A DNA stretch of 64,000 nucleotides from Elysia chlorotica (Eukaryota; Mollusca; Gastropoda; Plakobranchidae): the NCBI GenBank assembly GCA_003991915.1, contig RQTK01000007.1, forward strand, positions 493,714 to 557,713, given 5' to 3'. The position numbers and the translations under genes were made by a program. The stretch's first letter is position 1; each line of letters starts with the position of its first letter. Under the pieces are notes generated by a model. The model made no database searches. It was not told where the DNA came from and was given only the letters and a program-made list of their open reading frames with translations. Positions 35,401 to 62,254 of this stretch are shown one piece after another.

Positions 35401-38256
35401 AGTGAACACTAATTGGTTAATGCATCTTAAGCCAATTTTATATTGGGTCACAAAACATAATCTCTTGACAAACCTTTATTGACCTCTGACCTGCTAACTT
35501 TATTTCTTTACTGAAAATCTGCAAATTTACAGATAATTTAAATCACTGAAAAGTAAAGGACCTTAACACTGTTACAGTGTTTCTTCTCTGAGGACTCTCT
35601 GTAATCTTATTTCCCCCACTGCCTACCAAACATGGAAATCAAGGTACTATACGCAAATCACAGTCAAGTCGCAGGAATTCTATGCTAGTCTGCAAAAAAT
35701 GTGCTGTCACAACATAACAATAACCTTACCTGATGTGTCAATTTGGGGAGTCAAGTGAATGTTTTTTTTCTTTGGTAACTCTTTCCTAGCATCAGCATTG
35801 TCAACTTTTTCAAGTTCTGCATCAATATCCACTCTGAAATAAAATGCACAGATCAAAATGAAAGACAACCAAAAATAAACATAAATATACCCGCTTAAAA
35901 AAAAACTAAGAATGACAAGGACATTTTAAAAATAATCTTAACTTAAAGACAAAATCTTACTTGTCCCATTCTTTATAGTCTCTTGGCATCACTCTTTTTT
36001 TGGTCTTCTCTTCTTTCTTTTGCTGCAAAGAAATAAATATAAATATGCTTGATTATAAATCTTTTCATTGGCAATATACTTTCTCTAAATTCTTGTTCAT
36101 AAAACAAGACTTAGTAAAACAGAAAGCAGTTCATGCCACTCTTTCACCTAGTTTTCTCACTATACACAGCCTTTCTTTTCAGGAGTCTAGTTTATGCCTT
36201 TCAGTTACATTAAAAAAAAGGATATACTTGTACAACTGAGATATTTAAACCCGCCAGTAAAAATGCTGAAATCCAAATAAAATTTTTTCTTCCTAACCTT
36301 TTTTCCTTCAAGTACAACATTTCCAGATCTGATCGGAGGCAAGTTTTCATCACCCTCGACTATATCAAATGTGGGCCGTGTGGACTTTTCAGGCTTGGCT
36401 GGGTCCTGATCGTGCATTGAGTTTGTCCAATTCTGTTTAGTAAAAAAAAAAAAGGAAAGTAATTCCTTATAAATGTTTATTAGAACATAAAGTTTAGGTT
36501 ATGACAAGTGTTTAGGGGCAAGCCGTTAAATTTTCACCTTCTTAAATTATAAGAGACTATTTCCATGTAGTATTTACATTGGACAATTTAGAAGAGCATT
36601 AAACTCAGCTTCAAAATAATAAGTAAAAAATCCTTACTGTAGATGCAACAGAATATTAGAATAAATCAGTATGAGCAATTTTTTCTTCCCATCAGGTCAT
36701 CTAAAAAAATATAAATGCAAATACCTTGAGGTCCTCTTCTATTGACTTCCAGTCTCCACCACTGAGATCACCAGGTCGCAAAATAGGTCCATCTCTTCGC
36801 AAGGCGCGACTGAAACAAAGTTTAATTAAATTAACCTATGCTGCTTGAGTAATGGAAAGTCAAATACAACTTCACAGAAAGACTTAGTAAGGCATACACT
36901 TTTTGGTTAAAAGTCTAAAATTAATCATAAAAAAATTGTGTATATGAAAAATTCAAATCTTCTGCAAACGTAGCTAATTATCAGTATGTTTCTTTATTCT
37001 TTTTTTTGTGTGTGCAAACAACATTTCATACTGCTTAAAGAAATAGTAAATCTTTTAAAAAATACTAGTTGAGAGCACGTGAAATTCGTGGGGATTGTGA
37101 GCTGAACAAAACTTAAGTATTACAGATATATTTGTACTTTCAGAATCTACACCTTAAGAAATTAAAAATGTTTGCTTAAAGACATTGCATCAACTTAAAG
37201 TAGGCTCAGTGATAATCAGATGTTACAATAAACGAAGCGTTTTAACTAAAAGGTGCACTGTGCGCGTTAAAATATGCGCACTTAAAAAAATGTATAAAGC
37301 ATCAATATAAATGCATTTTACATTCAATTTGGTTGTTGCTGAAGGAAGGGGAACAAGCAGTAGCCGTTGTATCCGTTCATATTTTTCAATTTACATTTTT
37401 TGTTTTATTTATCTGTTTGTTTTGGGCGATTGTGTTGAAATGAAACAGATTTCGTCAAAATACATGCACCCGTGTAAATCTTCAGTCAATATACCATCTA
37501 CCTGGGTAATTTCGTAGCTTTATCTTGAGCGGTTTTAGAGATTTTGGGATTTAAATTAATATTTTGGTCCTAGCTCCATTATGAATTTGTAGCACCTAAT
37601 GACTATAAAAGCCACGGTGCAACACCTTTCAGAGTTCATCCAACTTCAATTTTATGCATTTTTTGAAGATAAAGATAAACAGACTCCCTGCTACATTTTT
37701 AAAAAATCACCTTTTTGGGTTTAACTCTCTCAGACGCTTTTCTGCAAAATTTTCAAGGTCAGGAAATTTGCCTTCATCTCCAGACCTATAAAGAAATTGT
37801 TTTTATTAAAGATGCATAAAATGATTAAGTTTGAACTTAATTAATGTTATCAGTTATGTTAGTACATATATGACTTTTATACCAAAAAGCACTTCAATTA
37901 ATAATTTGTAAGGGTATTACTCCAGTCTATTTTTTGACTTTTTCTTTGTAAAAAATAAGTATTGTTTTCCAAAAACGTTACAAAAACAAAAAATATATAT
38001 AGGCCTATATTTACATTTTTTGTTGTTGCTAGAATACATACAATTTTATTGAAAGGCAACAGAATTTTGAATAACAAAGACAGAAAAAAAAATCTATTAC
38101 TGAATTAGAATTTAGGGTACTCCACCTTAACACATTCACAATCTTTTCTATTTCTTTAGGGTTGTTGCATTTTTCAATATACTTGTAATCCAGATGTGAC
38201 AAGGGTAGGTCATACTTCTTGGTTGTCTGACCTTCCAGGTGAATACTGCCTGACAT
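18027..38256 (-). CDS. SPAG1: SPAG1, dynein axonemal arm assembly co-chaperone (23 coding exons, complete)
   Basis: The 23 exons listed separately join in phase to 3,213 nt, giving 1,070 residues plus TAG; human SPAG1 is about 926. Domains seen: a conserved N-terminus (YKYIEKC near residue 25, SRALRRD near 70); TPR domain 1 about 205-325; an acidic then Ser/Pro-rich linker about 313-510 opening with RRMVIEEVESDEEEE; TPR domain 2 about 512-630; TPR domain 3 about 731-850; a second acidic patch (KIEEVDDDEEED); and an RPAP3-C-like helical domain about 940-1045. The same order occurs in vertebrate SPAG1. Known family role: a cytoplasmic co-chaperone that binds HSP70/HSP90 through its TPRs and works with R2TP-like complexes to pre-assemble outer and inner dynein arms; human mutations cause primary ciliary dyskinesia. 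The start is chosen because the residues after it align with the vertebrate N-terminus. The extra length lies mainly in the exon 11 linker. Splice sites are GT-AG throughout. Confidence 0.95.
18389..18490. repeat. Short tandem repeat with 72-bp offset in SPAG1 intron 22
   Basis: AACACACTGCAAGTTACAAA occurs twice, the second time followed by a long A run. No function is evident. Confidence 0.7.
18709..18804 (-). CDS. SPAG1: SPAG1 exon 22
   Basis: Encodes RGYDILNNLCEVPRFSTVAM and FMSGKEKK, helices of the RPAP3-C-like domain (vertebrate LLYLSKAERFKMMLTLISKG). Acceptor TGTGCAG, donor AAAG|gtgagt. Confidence 0.92.
19521..19595 (-). CDS. SPAG1: SPAG1 exon 21
   Basis: A 75-nt exon encoding VISNKLDGQMLQIIVKCV and HEEIVLK. 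It aligns with vertebrate MFLSNKLEGDTFLLLIQSL. Acceptor TTTTTCAG, donor AAAG|gtgtgt. Confidence 0.92.
19695..21385. mobile_element. Possible DNA-transposon remnant in SPAG1 intron 20
   Basis: The left edge has GTTAGCAGCGGAGCACTTAGTTTGCC and the right edge, in reverse complement, has AGTAGCGGATTACTTAGTTTGCC. CAGTGGTTTTCAATAATGGG at 20,952-20,971 resembles a hAT-type end. No transposase frame survives. Tentative. Confidence 0.3.
22037..22303 (-). CDS. SPAG1: SPAG1 exon 20, start of the RPAP3-C-like domain
   Basis: Lys/Ser/Gly/Pro-rich linker, then LMKTTPYEFCQAWNSLK and YAEILRQLAPADLPS. The latter matches the vertebrate NNAYEFGQIINALS and AITAPKDLP segment that opens the C-terminal domain. Acceptor TTTGCAG, donor TCTG|gtaagt, phase 1 to 1. 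Confidence 0.94.
22613..22767 (-). mobile_element. SINE family 1, copy C, in SPAG1 intron 19
   Basis: GAGTTGGTTTAATGTTCAAC through CATGACTCCTGTCTCAG, without the tRNA-like head. Confidence 0.75.
23083..23341 (-). mobile_element. SINE family 1, copy D, full length, in SPAG1 intron 19
   Basis: The best copy. Read on the minus strand it starts with a tRNA-like head: GTGGGCCTGGGGTAGAACAT (A box) and GGGTTTGAGCCC (B box). Then come CCCTACTGGTTGGG, the central GTGTGTGGCAGCAC and an AACGTTAAACCAACTC tail. Pol III transcription of the founder is inferred. Confidence 0.85.
23565..23691 (-). CDS. SPAG1: SPAG1 exon 19
   Basis: A basic then acidic linker, LEILKRQKKAAEKDPKVRKK followed by KIEEVDDDEEEDRG. 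Vertebrate SPAG1 has RKIEIQEVNEG at this point. Acceptor TTTAAG, donor TCAG|gtaact, ends in phase 1. Confidence 0.9.
24003..24601 (-). pseudogene. Broken zinc-finger-like ORF in SPAG1 intron 18
   Basis: From an ATG at 24,601 the minus strand reads MATQNFVDRDSPIDIIDC, FTWECLTAKDK, a stop, then DDFLNEYVRKVNKDGVAWCC. A frameshift near 24,440 leads to EVKYGNRGVQTFRDH, and a second shift leads to KIHSTLHARNRN and RLPAAIQAVKDR. CxxC followed by HxxxxxH-type spacing recalls BED-like or ZBED/hAT-type zinc fingers found repeatedly in invertebrate genomes. One stop and two frameshifts make it non-functional. The family name is an inference from pattern only. Confidence 0.5.
25405..25518 (-). CDS. SPAG1: SPAG1 exon 18
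   Basis: 38 codons: TNKQYKLSLQDLVELLKLEP through KKLYKE, the last TPR helix pair of domain 3. Phase 0 to 0, acceptor AATACAG, donor GAG|gtaaaa. Confidence 0.93.
26259..26485. repeat. (AC)n and (CT)n microsatellites in SPAG1 intron 17
   Basis: (AC)n at 26,259-26,276, imperfect CT/CCCT at 26,290-26,390, and a clean (CT)n of about 79 bp at 26,407-26,485. Confidence 0.97.
26967..27056 (-). CDS. SPAG1: SPAG1 exon 17
   Basis: 30 codons: ATEAAADCEKALQMEPRNPK and ALYRRALARK, continuing TPR domain 3. Phase 0 on both sides. Confidence 0.95.
27936..28043 (-). CDS. SPAG1: SPAG1 exon 16
   Basis: 36 codons: GQYAEAIKCYSKCILLKPDQ and ASYTNRALCYLKLNQ. TNRALCYLKL is identical to a vertebrate SPAG1 stretch. 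Acceptor CTCAG, donor CAG|gtatat. Confidence 0.95.
28912..29111 (-). CDS. SPAG1: SPAG1 exon 15
   Basis: A Pro/Ser-rich linker followed by EDFEEVKAKGNMHVQK, the first helix of TPR domain 3. Acceptor CTTGTAG, donor AAG|gtagct, ends in phase 0 and joins exon 16 with the correct TPR spacing. Confidence 0.92.
29573..29727 (-). CDS. SPAG1: SPAG1 exon 14
   Basis: Encodes GPRTWRDKIPNLVLVQPWEI and a Ser-rich tail. GPxxWRxKxP is shared with vertebrate SPAG1 just behind TPR domain 2. Acceptor TTTTCAG, donor AAAG|gtattt, ends in phase 1. Confidence 0.92.
30331..30411 (-). CDS. SPAG1: SPAG1 exon 13
   Basis: Encodes YAEAYVDYRHAISIDKTADQ, the last TPR of domain 2 (vertebrate YGKAYVDYKTVLQID). Phase 2 to 2. 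Confidence 0.93.
31175..31197. repeat. (AT)n microsatellite in SPAG1 intron 12
   Basis: Short perfect AT run just downstream of SPAG1 exon 12. Confidence 0.9.
31250..31421 (-). CDS. SPAG1: SPAG1 exon 12
   Basis: Encodes LSNRAACHLKTGNCTEAVKD and SLKPILRKAAAYEAMER, the core of TPR domain 2. SNRAACxLKxGNC is near-identical to vertebrate SPAG1. Acceptor TTTTCAG, ends in phase 2. Confidence 0.95.
32043..32736 (-). CDS. SPAG1: SPAG1 exon 11, long acidic/Ser-Pro linker exon
   Basis: A 694-nt exon, residues 313-544, much the largest of the gene. It opens with the end of TPR domain 1 and RRMVIEEVESDEEEEIES, then runs through a low-complexity Ser/Pro/Gln/Thr stretch. It closes with LKEEGNQLFRSGQYALAIDQ, the first TPR of domain 2. 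Vertebrate SPAG1 has an equally unconserved linker here. Acceptor CCTTTACAG, donor AAGG|gtaaga, ends in phase 1. Confidence 0.94.
33143..33249 (-). CDS. SPAG1: SPAG1 exon 10
   Basis: Encodes ALLRRGTALKSKKDYKKA through TMEPNNKKAE, the end of TPR domain 1. ALLRR is the conserved carboxylate-clamp-type helix. Donor GAG|gtatat, ends in phase 0. Confidence 0.93.
33450..33527 (-). CDS. SPAG1: SPAG1 exon 9
   Basis: Encodes LKLESWDKAIKDCNKVLSF and EKDNIK of TPR domain 1. Acceptor TTGTAG, donor AAAG|gtttgt, phase 1 to 1. Confidence 0.93.
34561..34660 (-). CDS. SPAG1: SPAG1 exon 8
   Basis: Encodes AFRSHDFEESVAYYSRSIS through SFNNRALA, a TPR with the NNRA signature. Two overlapping GT donors occur (gtgtgagt). 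Only the downstream one, GCGT|gtgagt, keeps the reading frame with exon 9. Confidence 0.93.
34753..34991 (-). mobile_element. SINE family 1, copy E, in SPAG1 intron 7
   Basis: Near full length. On the minus strand the head reads GGGTAGAATATCAGC with B box GGTTCAAGCCC, followed by the same body as copy D. Confidence 0.82.
35207..35265 (-). CDS. SPAG1: SPAG1 exon 7
   Basis: A 59-nt exon encoding LSEEEKERKANREKDKGNE, the entry helix of TPR domain 1. Acceptor TTTTAG, donor GAG|gtaaga, ends in phase 0. Confidence 0.92.
35730..35833 (-). CDS. SPAG1: SPAG1 exon 6
   Basis: Encodes VDIDAELEKVDNADARKELP through TPQIDTSG. IDTSG aligns with vertebrate IDTAG. Acceptor TTTCAG, donor TCAG|gtaagg, ends in phase 1. 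Confidence 0.92.
35961..36022 (-). CDS. SPAG1: SPAG1 exon 5
   Basis: A 62-nt exon encoding QKKEEKTKKRVMPRDYKEWDK. The PRDYxEWDK motif is conserved in SPAG1. It ends in phase 2 at GACAA|gtaaga. Confidence 0.93.
36298..36432 (-). CDS. SPAG1: SPAG1 exon 4
   Basis: 45 codons, phase 0 to 0, beginning NWTNSMHDQDPA and including DENLPPIRSGN, which matches the vertebrate DNLPPVRGSN. Acceptor AAACAG, donor AAG|gttagg. Confidence 0.93.
36725..36809 (-). CDS. SPAG1: SPAG1 exon 3
   Basis: Encodes SRALRRDGPILRPGDLS and DWKSIEEDLK, matching the ESRALRKD stretch of the vertebrate protein. The acceptor is TTTCAG, the donor AAG|gtat, and it ends in phase 0. Confidence 0.92.
37711..37785 (-). CDS. SPAG1: SPAG1 exon 2
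   Basis: TTATAG|GTCTGG acceptor and AAAAG|gtgatt donor, phase 2 to 2. It encodes SGDEGKFPDLENF and RLRELNPK, part of the conserved N-terminal segment. Confidence 0.93.
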
Positions 38257-38261
38257 TGTGC
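38126..38261 (-). CDS. SPAG1: SPAG1 coding exon 1
   Basis: The ATG is at 38256-38254, five bases behind a TTTTCCCAG acceptor, so a non-coding 5' exon lies upstream. It encodes residues 1-44 and ends in phase 2 at AG|gtggag. Confidence 0.93.
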
Positions 38262-38659
38262 CTGGGAAAATATCAAGAGTATGAACAGATTTGAGTAGGC
38301 CCTAGAGTGGAATAAAAGATTTCGTTTTGATATTGCAGACTCAAATGTTTTCAGAACACCATTCTTTAAAATATATGAGCTCCATAATAAAAAGTTGTGC
38401 CTGTTACCATGTATTTTTGTAACTTGAGTCCATTTCCTTCCAAGACTTCCAAGTACCTGCCCCTGTGTGTCTCTCATATACTGCCATACATTTGAATAGG
38501 ATAATATTTAATGTGGTAGACAACAGGTAGGGACTATTCATGATTAGCTAGGTGTGCCTCGAATGCCTGCATCCTTTGTAACTTATCAGAGGGGCCCCAA
38601 GGGTTGGTGCAGGTCTGTCGTCTAGCATTTGGGTTAAAAAAACAACAACACTACATTGG

Positions 38660-39430
38660 CCTAAAGATATATTCTAGATTTAGATCAAATATTAGTCTTA
38701 AAATGGGCTATTATGAGCTTCCTTAATCAACAAGATCTTGCACTGGAACTTAGGATTAGAGAGAATATATTCTAGATGTCTAGATCTAGATATAGTCTAG
38801 ATTATATCTCAGGAGAGTCTAGGTTGGTCTAGATTCTAGGCCCTTCCTATTATAGATCTAGATGAATCTAGATCTCTATTTTCTTTAAATAGTCCAAGCT
38901 CTTATTGTAAAAGTAGACCCTCTGAGCCTATAACCCCTGTAAAATTGAATTATTACCATGCAATATTGTTTGGTGCAAAGTTAGATTCAATATTGTCCTC
39001 TAAAATAAATCAAAAGCGGTGGAATCGCCCTCAATTTCAGGTCAATTCTTGTTGAAATTATCTTCAAGGCCCGAAATACTTTTCTCATGCCGTGGTTTCC
39101 AAGGTGGAAGTGACGCTTCTTTTCATCAAACCGAGGTTCTCGTTTTGGTCGAGATTTTTAACTTTCACCCAACATGGCTGCCCTCAGTAGTCACTTTGCT
39201 TTTCCTGCAGTATGAAAAGTTGATTGCAATGAACTTGAATGATCTAGCTCTAAGGCAACCTTTCACCATGGAACAATACTGAATAATTAGGTTTTTTTAA
39301 GATTTGATTTAAGAAGCATATTATGCATACCTCCACTAAAACAACTAGACTAGATCTAGATCCAATAATAAACCGCAAACTGTAGTGTACACCTCTAGAT
39401 CTAGATCTAGATCTAGTAGAACTAGATTTC
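38660..39430. repeat. TAGATC-word-rich tract
   Basis: Dense CTAGAT/AGATCT words, including a near-perfect (CTAGAT)n core at 39,393-39,416. The same words recur at 39,990-40,015, 43,006-43,036 and 58,330-58,390. Confidence 0.7.
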
Positions 39431-40282
39431 TAACTCTAAATCAAGAGTAGACTTGGATTTCAACGAATGGTCAAACTAGGTTCTACAAAGCACGCCTTGA
39501 TATAGGTCTAGGTATCCTAATATAGTTGCATGTTTCGATTCAGTTTAAATAAATTTGAGATAGATCTACTTCTATTTCTAGAATATAATAGATTATAGGA
39601 TCTAGAGTCCAGTAACTAAATTTGAGAGTAGCTTGATTACAGGCTAAATCAAGAACCAAGGGATTCTAGATCAACATACAGCACCTTTGGGTGCCCATTC
39701 GTGCAAGTAAAGAGAAAGTTTAAGCTTTCTGTTGGTAAAGGTGAGAAATTTGTAGATCTAGAAATTAGAATTTTCTAATGGGTTTAGATGTAGTGATAAG
39801 CGCATGGATTCAATTCCACTGTAATTCTTCTAGCTACTACCATTCACTCTATTTATAATCTAGTTTCTAGTTAAAATATGAGTAGGTCTATCCTTATGGA
39901 GGGAACAGCTGGGATTTGTCTTAATTTAAATGTTCAATATACTGGAATGGAAAACCAGGAAAGCTTAGCATGCAGAAATGATTTATTTTATAAATCTAGA
40001 TCTAGGTTCGCCTCTAGAGTTCTTTTTTAATTTTTTGTTGAATCTAGGATGTCACAATATTACACTGACTTTAAAACGTTTGGAGCAACAAAGTGTAGGC
40101 TACCCATTAACAATTAGCAAGTTCCCTAATTGAACACCAGGGAATAAAAAAAAAATACCTAGCCTCTTAATGAATAAAATCTATTTTTAGAAAATAACAC
40201 TTAAAAATTAAAATAAAAATTTCTCTCTGAAATTTTATCTACAAAAATCCTTTGAAAATGTACATATATTTTTAAAAAGTAG

Positions 40283-40575
40283 GGTCCACAGAGAATCCAC
40301 TGTAATCTTGTCCCATAAAGTGTGACGCGTCAGCTGGCTGCCTCGCTGTGAAACAACTACTGGTTCCACTGGCAGTAACCTTACTGGCTGAGCACCCCCC
40401 AACTGGGTACTGCAGGGTACCAATAAAATACCACTGGTCGTGGACCTTCATTCATCCTTTATTAATAAATAGGGAGTGGGTGAAAAAAAAAATGGTGACA
40501 TCTAAGATTTGAACCTTGGACCTCCTGCTCCTCAGTCCCGAGCCCTGGAGCCTGAGCTATCTTTGTACGCCCCTA
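40283..40575 (-). mobile_element. tRNA-derived SINE, family 2
   Basis: Read on the minus strand from 40,575, the start is tRNA-like: A box ATAGCTCAGGCTCC and, at normal tRNA spacing, B box GGTTCAAATC. An A/T-rich join and a body of unknown origin follow, ending near 40,283. The body does not match family 1. The tail boundary is uncertain. Confidence 0.55.
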
Positions 40576-41795
40576 TTAAGCCAACACTAATAATATTTCA
40601 ATTTAATTAGAAGTACGTCCCACAAATTTCTAGAAAAATATCAGACCAGATTTCTGATCACCTGCTGAGTGTTGCACCGTCTGCACCAATTTTACCAAAG
40701 GTAATGATCCAACATTTTCTAGCAAAGCACCCAGTTACAGTATTTGTCGGACAACCATCCAAATAAACTCAGTTTGATGTAAAAGTGAGCCAATTGTAAT
40801 TACAAGCCCACAGTCAAATGAACAGGACAGAATGGAGATGTGGTCACCGTGTGACCAAATGGGCTGTGGCATGACTGTCCACCTGGTTAACTGACTTGAG
40901 TGTTGCGCTGTTATAGCCGATATTTTTTTCCATTATTTCTATTTATATTGTCATAAAATTTAATATTCCTATTGTGCTGAGAAGTTGGTAGATTCCCCTA
41001 TCTTGTTTGTGTCTGTCTGTCTAGTGTCTTGCTGGGACGGCGTTTGACACTCCTTGTGAATCAGTCGAAGCATAGCGTTCATCGCCATCTTCCCCTACAT
41101 AAATGGTCCATCTGTCTTTATACACAGGACTAAACACCACCACGTTACCCAAGATCTCTAGAGGGGATATTTTGCTCCTTCCTCCGCCCTTACTTTTCTT
41201 AGACTAGAGGTTCAGGCTATGATCAGTGTTATAAACATCATTTGACGGAGAAGCTGATATCTATAATCCACTCATTGATTGATTGGTATTTTAAGAGCCT
41301 ATATACCCATTCACAAATTTCACGCATGCTAAAGAAAGGATGAATAAAGGTCTACTACAAAAGTCAGTTACTCTGCACCCTGCAGGGCACAGCCCAAGAG
41401 TGAAGTAGCACAGGGCCTGTAGTTTTCTCAGAGGCAGTTATTTGGAGCATCAAGCTTTATGGGTTGTGTTGCTGAGATATCTAGGGGTGTATCTATCAGT
41501 ACTATTCTTAGAATGTTTTCTGAGGGGTGGGAAAAAATGCTAACCAAAATTCTCCCATCCATTGTAAAAGGTTTTAAAATAAATTTACTTTTAAGCCAGA
41601 AACCTTCTTCAATCTAGAATAGACAGTTTTAGACAAAGTCCTACCTTATTTTTTCTTTTTTTTTTTTTACAAGGGCTGAGCTTGGATCAAATCTGTTTTG
41701 GATTATTAAGATTAAGAATTGTTCCTGAAATTTAAACCAGTTTTGTGATTGATTAGTTTTGAGAAAAAAAAGGACCATTTACATTTACATTTCAG

Positions 41796-59845
<18,050 letters not shown>

Positions 59846-60005
59846 CACTAGCCCTCCAATCTTATAAACAATCTATTTTCTTAGCCCTTGTTTATCACAA
59901 CCCTGCTGAGATGTATACAGTTTGCAGAGCCATGGCTGTTCCAGAAAACCCCATATTAAAACAATAGGTTTTTCCAGTTTTTCAGTGATGAGTAAATTCA
60001 ACATT

Positions 60006-60027
60006 TGTTGTGTGTGTGTGTGTGTGT
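60006..60027. repeat. (GT)n microsatellite
   Basis: Short perfect GT run about 160 bp after the CUL2 stop, probably within its 3' UTR. Confidence 0.9.
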
Positions 60028-60371
60028 CACAAGTCGTAACTGCTTACAAATAGTGAAAGGCCTAATAAGATTTGCCTCCAGCATGTTGCAGGATCACAGC
60101 ATGTCTTAAAGTGCTTTCAAGATATTTCAGTAGTTTTTTTTTGTTTGTTTTCCACATGGGAAATTGCATTTGAGAGATGTAGGCATGAAGACACCCTAGA
60201 ACTCGTTTCGAAAAGTGACCAGTATATAATGTGTATACCATTTTTACCAAGGACACACATGCTATCGCTTTTCGGTTATTCTTTTTTATTTATTTTTTTA
60301 TTTCACTGTGATTGTGTGTATTTGTATTGTTTTCGTTGGATTTTTGTATCTCACTGTGCTTCGAAATTGAA

Positions 60372-60377
60372 AATAAA
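60372..60377 (+). terminator. Candidate CUL2 poly(A) signal
   Basis: AATAAA about 530 nt after the CUL2 stop, followed by a T/GT-rich stretch (tgttatgtgcttcc). Further AATAAA hexamers at 60,885 and 61,410 and beyond are alternatives, so the 3' UTR could be longer. Confidence 0.35.
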
Positions 60378-61618
60378 TGCATGTTATGTGCTTCCATCGT
60401 AAGATGTATGTTGAAAGCTCATTACTTACAAACTTGCAATGGCATCTCAATTGGTTGTGTAAAGTCAGAAATGAAATGAGATTCCCATTTGTACTTTTTT
60501 AAATGTAATTTTTTTTTTTACTTTGAAAGAGACCTTAACACAACTAACAGTTTTCAGTGCATGTAACTTCCAAGAAAGAGTGGTTTTTTTTTAAACTCTA
60601 GCTTTTTTCAGCTGTCAGTTGTAGACTTTATTTATAGGGGACAAAATCGATTATTTTACTCTTATAATGAAGCAACCTATTATAATGTTCCAACCCATGA
60701 TGCATTTCAACCTTTAACAAGGAATTTGCTGAGTCTTTCCACATGTCCAAATTTTATCCAACTTGTGATTTGGGTTTAACTAGGCAGTGATGCCTGTCAT
60801 TTACAAAATATAATTGTGTGGAAGAGCAAGGGAGACACAGATGTTATTGGTTGCAGATTTAAATCCAAACAAAAAATAAATCTGCTTCTACCCTTTCTTA
60901 TAATTATCTGCACATGCCTCTATAGACCATATGAAGTGGTGGAGCAGCAAAAAAGAATATACTGAAAAATTATTTAATCTGAACCAATTTTCTTTGGACA
61001 AATACATTTTCTAATTTTTCAGCTTGAAAATCTCTGAAATGCTACCTAGTGCAAAATAAAGACTTAATGCTTAGGATTTTAGGAAGTCCAGCTCCTACAT
61101 GTTTCTAATTGTTCCATGTTTTCAGTCAACTTTAACACTAATCTTACTAACTTTCAGGGAAGTTTCAGTTTTCTTATTTTAAACCTTCTCACCTTGCAAG
61201 GATTCTCTGAAGGTTTATGCTATCCAATTTGGTTTTACATCTTTGGTAAAATTTCTTTTGACTCTTTTGTATTGTTTTGAATGAAATGCAGTATCATCAT
61301 CTTGTGCCTTTATATAGGCAATAATTGATGTACTGATCTATATGTTGAAAGGACAAATGTTCTTAGAACTGGTCTTCTTAACCCCTGTCTCCTCTCCTGA
61401 TTTGGATTAAATAAATTTTTTGTTATTTGCCTATTATGAACAATGCGCCAATGGCATTTTAAACCTCTCAGAAAAGAGTTATAAAATTCTTGTATAGATC
61501 GTAAGTGATGATAACCTTTTTTTTTTTTAAATTAAAGTCTTTAAATTATATAAACAATTTTGATTATGACTGTAGAAAGCATTACCTTTGTGATACGAAA
61601 AATGGAATGAGTCTTGCT

Positions 61619-61822
61619 TAAAGTCCAATGTCAACATTATGTAGGCTATATTGTTGATCGGACCCAAGACTTACATCTGACAGTTTTATGACCTGCCACA
61701 CACAAGAAAGTGCGGAGATACCTGGACTCCTGTCTCAGCTGGTCTCCTTAAACTTATACCAACCCAACCAGTAGGGGTCAAAATCGGAGAAATAAAAATT
61801 TGACCAACCATGGGTTTTGAAC
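61619..61822 (-). mobile_element. SINE family 1, copy G, in the CUL2 3' flank
   Basis: TAGGCTATATTGTTGATCGG, CTGCCACACACAAGA, CTGTCTCAGCTGGTC and CAACCCAACCAGTAGGGG; the head is partly present (TGGGTTTTGAAC). Diverged. Confidence 0.72.
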
Positions 61823-62234
61823 TTTTTGTCAGTCTGCCCCTTATTTAATTGGAAACAGTTTCTTATATATATATATAATATAAATTTGGTCTCTGAACTT
61901 TGCATTTGTTGGGATAGGTACAAGGCAAATGAACTAATTTCAGTGCGTTCTTAATGACTTTCTAAATTATGCTCATTGCAAGTTTTGTTCTGTAAATTGA
62001 CAGGCCACGCCTTTGTTTGCATTGATTTTTCTCCCACAAGATAAAATTCGGAGATGAAATGTAGAAACCTGAAATTAAAATACAAAAAAAAAAAAGAAAT
62101 AGTGAAGTTGATTTATAATTATATCAAAATGTTTCCTATTTGAAAAGAAATCTGAATTCAACATATTTCACTTTCTTACAGTTGAAATTGTTGGATTTAT
62201 TTTAAAAAGCTGTTAACATGCGAATAACTGATGG

Positions 62235-62254
62235 ATGTATGTATGTATGTATGT
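62235..62254. repeat. (GTAT)n microsatellite
   Basis: About five GTAT units in the CUL2 3' flank. Confidence 0.9.

Larger units (their letters stand above)
38262..41795. promoter_or_regulatory. Divergent SPAG1/CUL2 promoter and 5' UTR region
   Basis: Both start codons sit immediately behind splice acceptors, so the first exons and promoters of both genes should lie in this gap. Two candidate clusters are visible. At 39,106-39,115 GGAAGTGACG resembles an ETS site, with a YY1-like CAACATGGCTGCC at 39,170-39,182 on the plus strand. At 41,081-41,092 a YY1-like GAAGATGGCGAT reads on the minus strand, beside a locally CpG-richer stretch. Motif recognition is by eye only, and the actual start sites and 5' exons cannot be fixed from sequence. 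The rest is TAGATC-rich sequence plus a SINE. Confidence 0.4.

Noticed and set aside
40492..40575. A tRNA gene on the minus strand
   Set aside because: The boxes are good but the acceptor and anticodon arms do not pair well and an A-rich/body sequence follows; a SINE head fits better.
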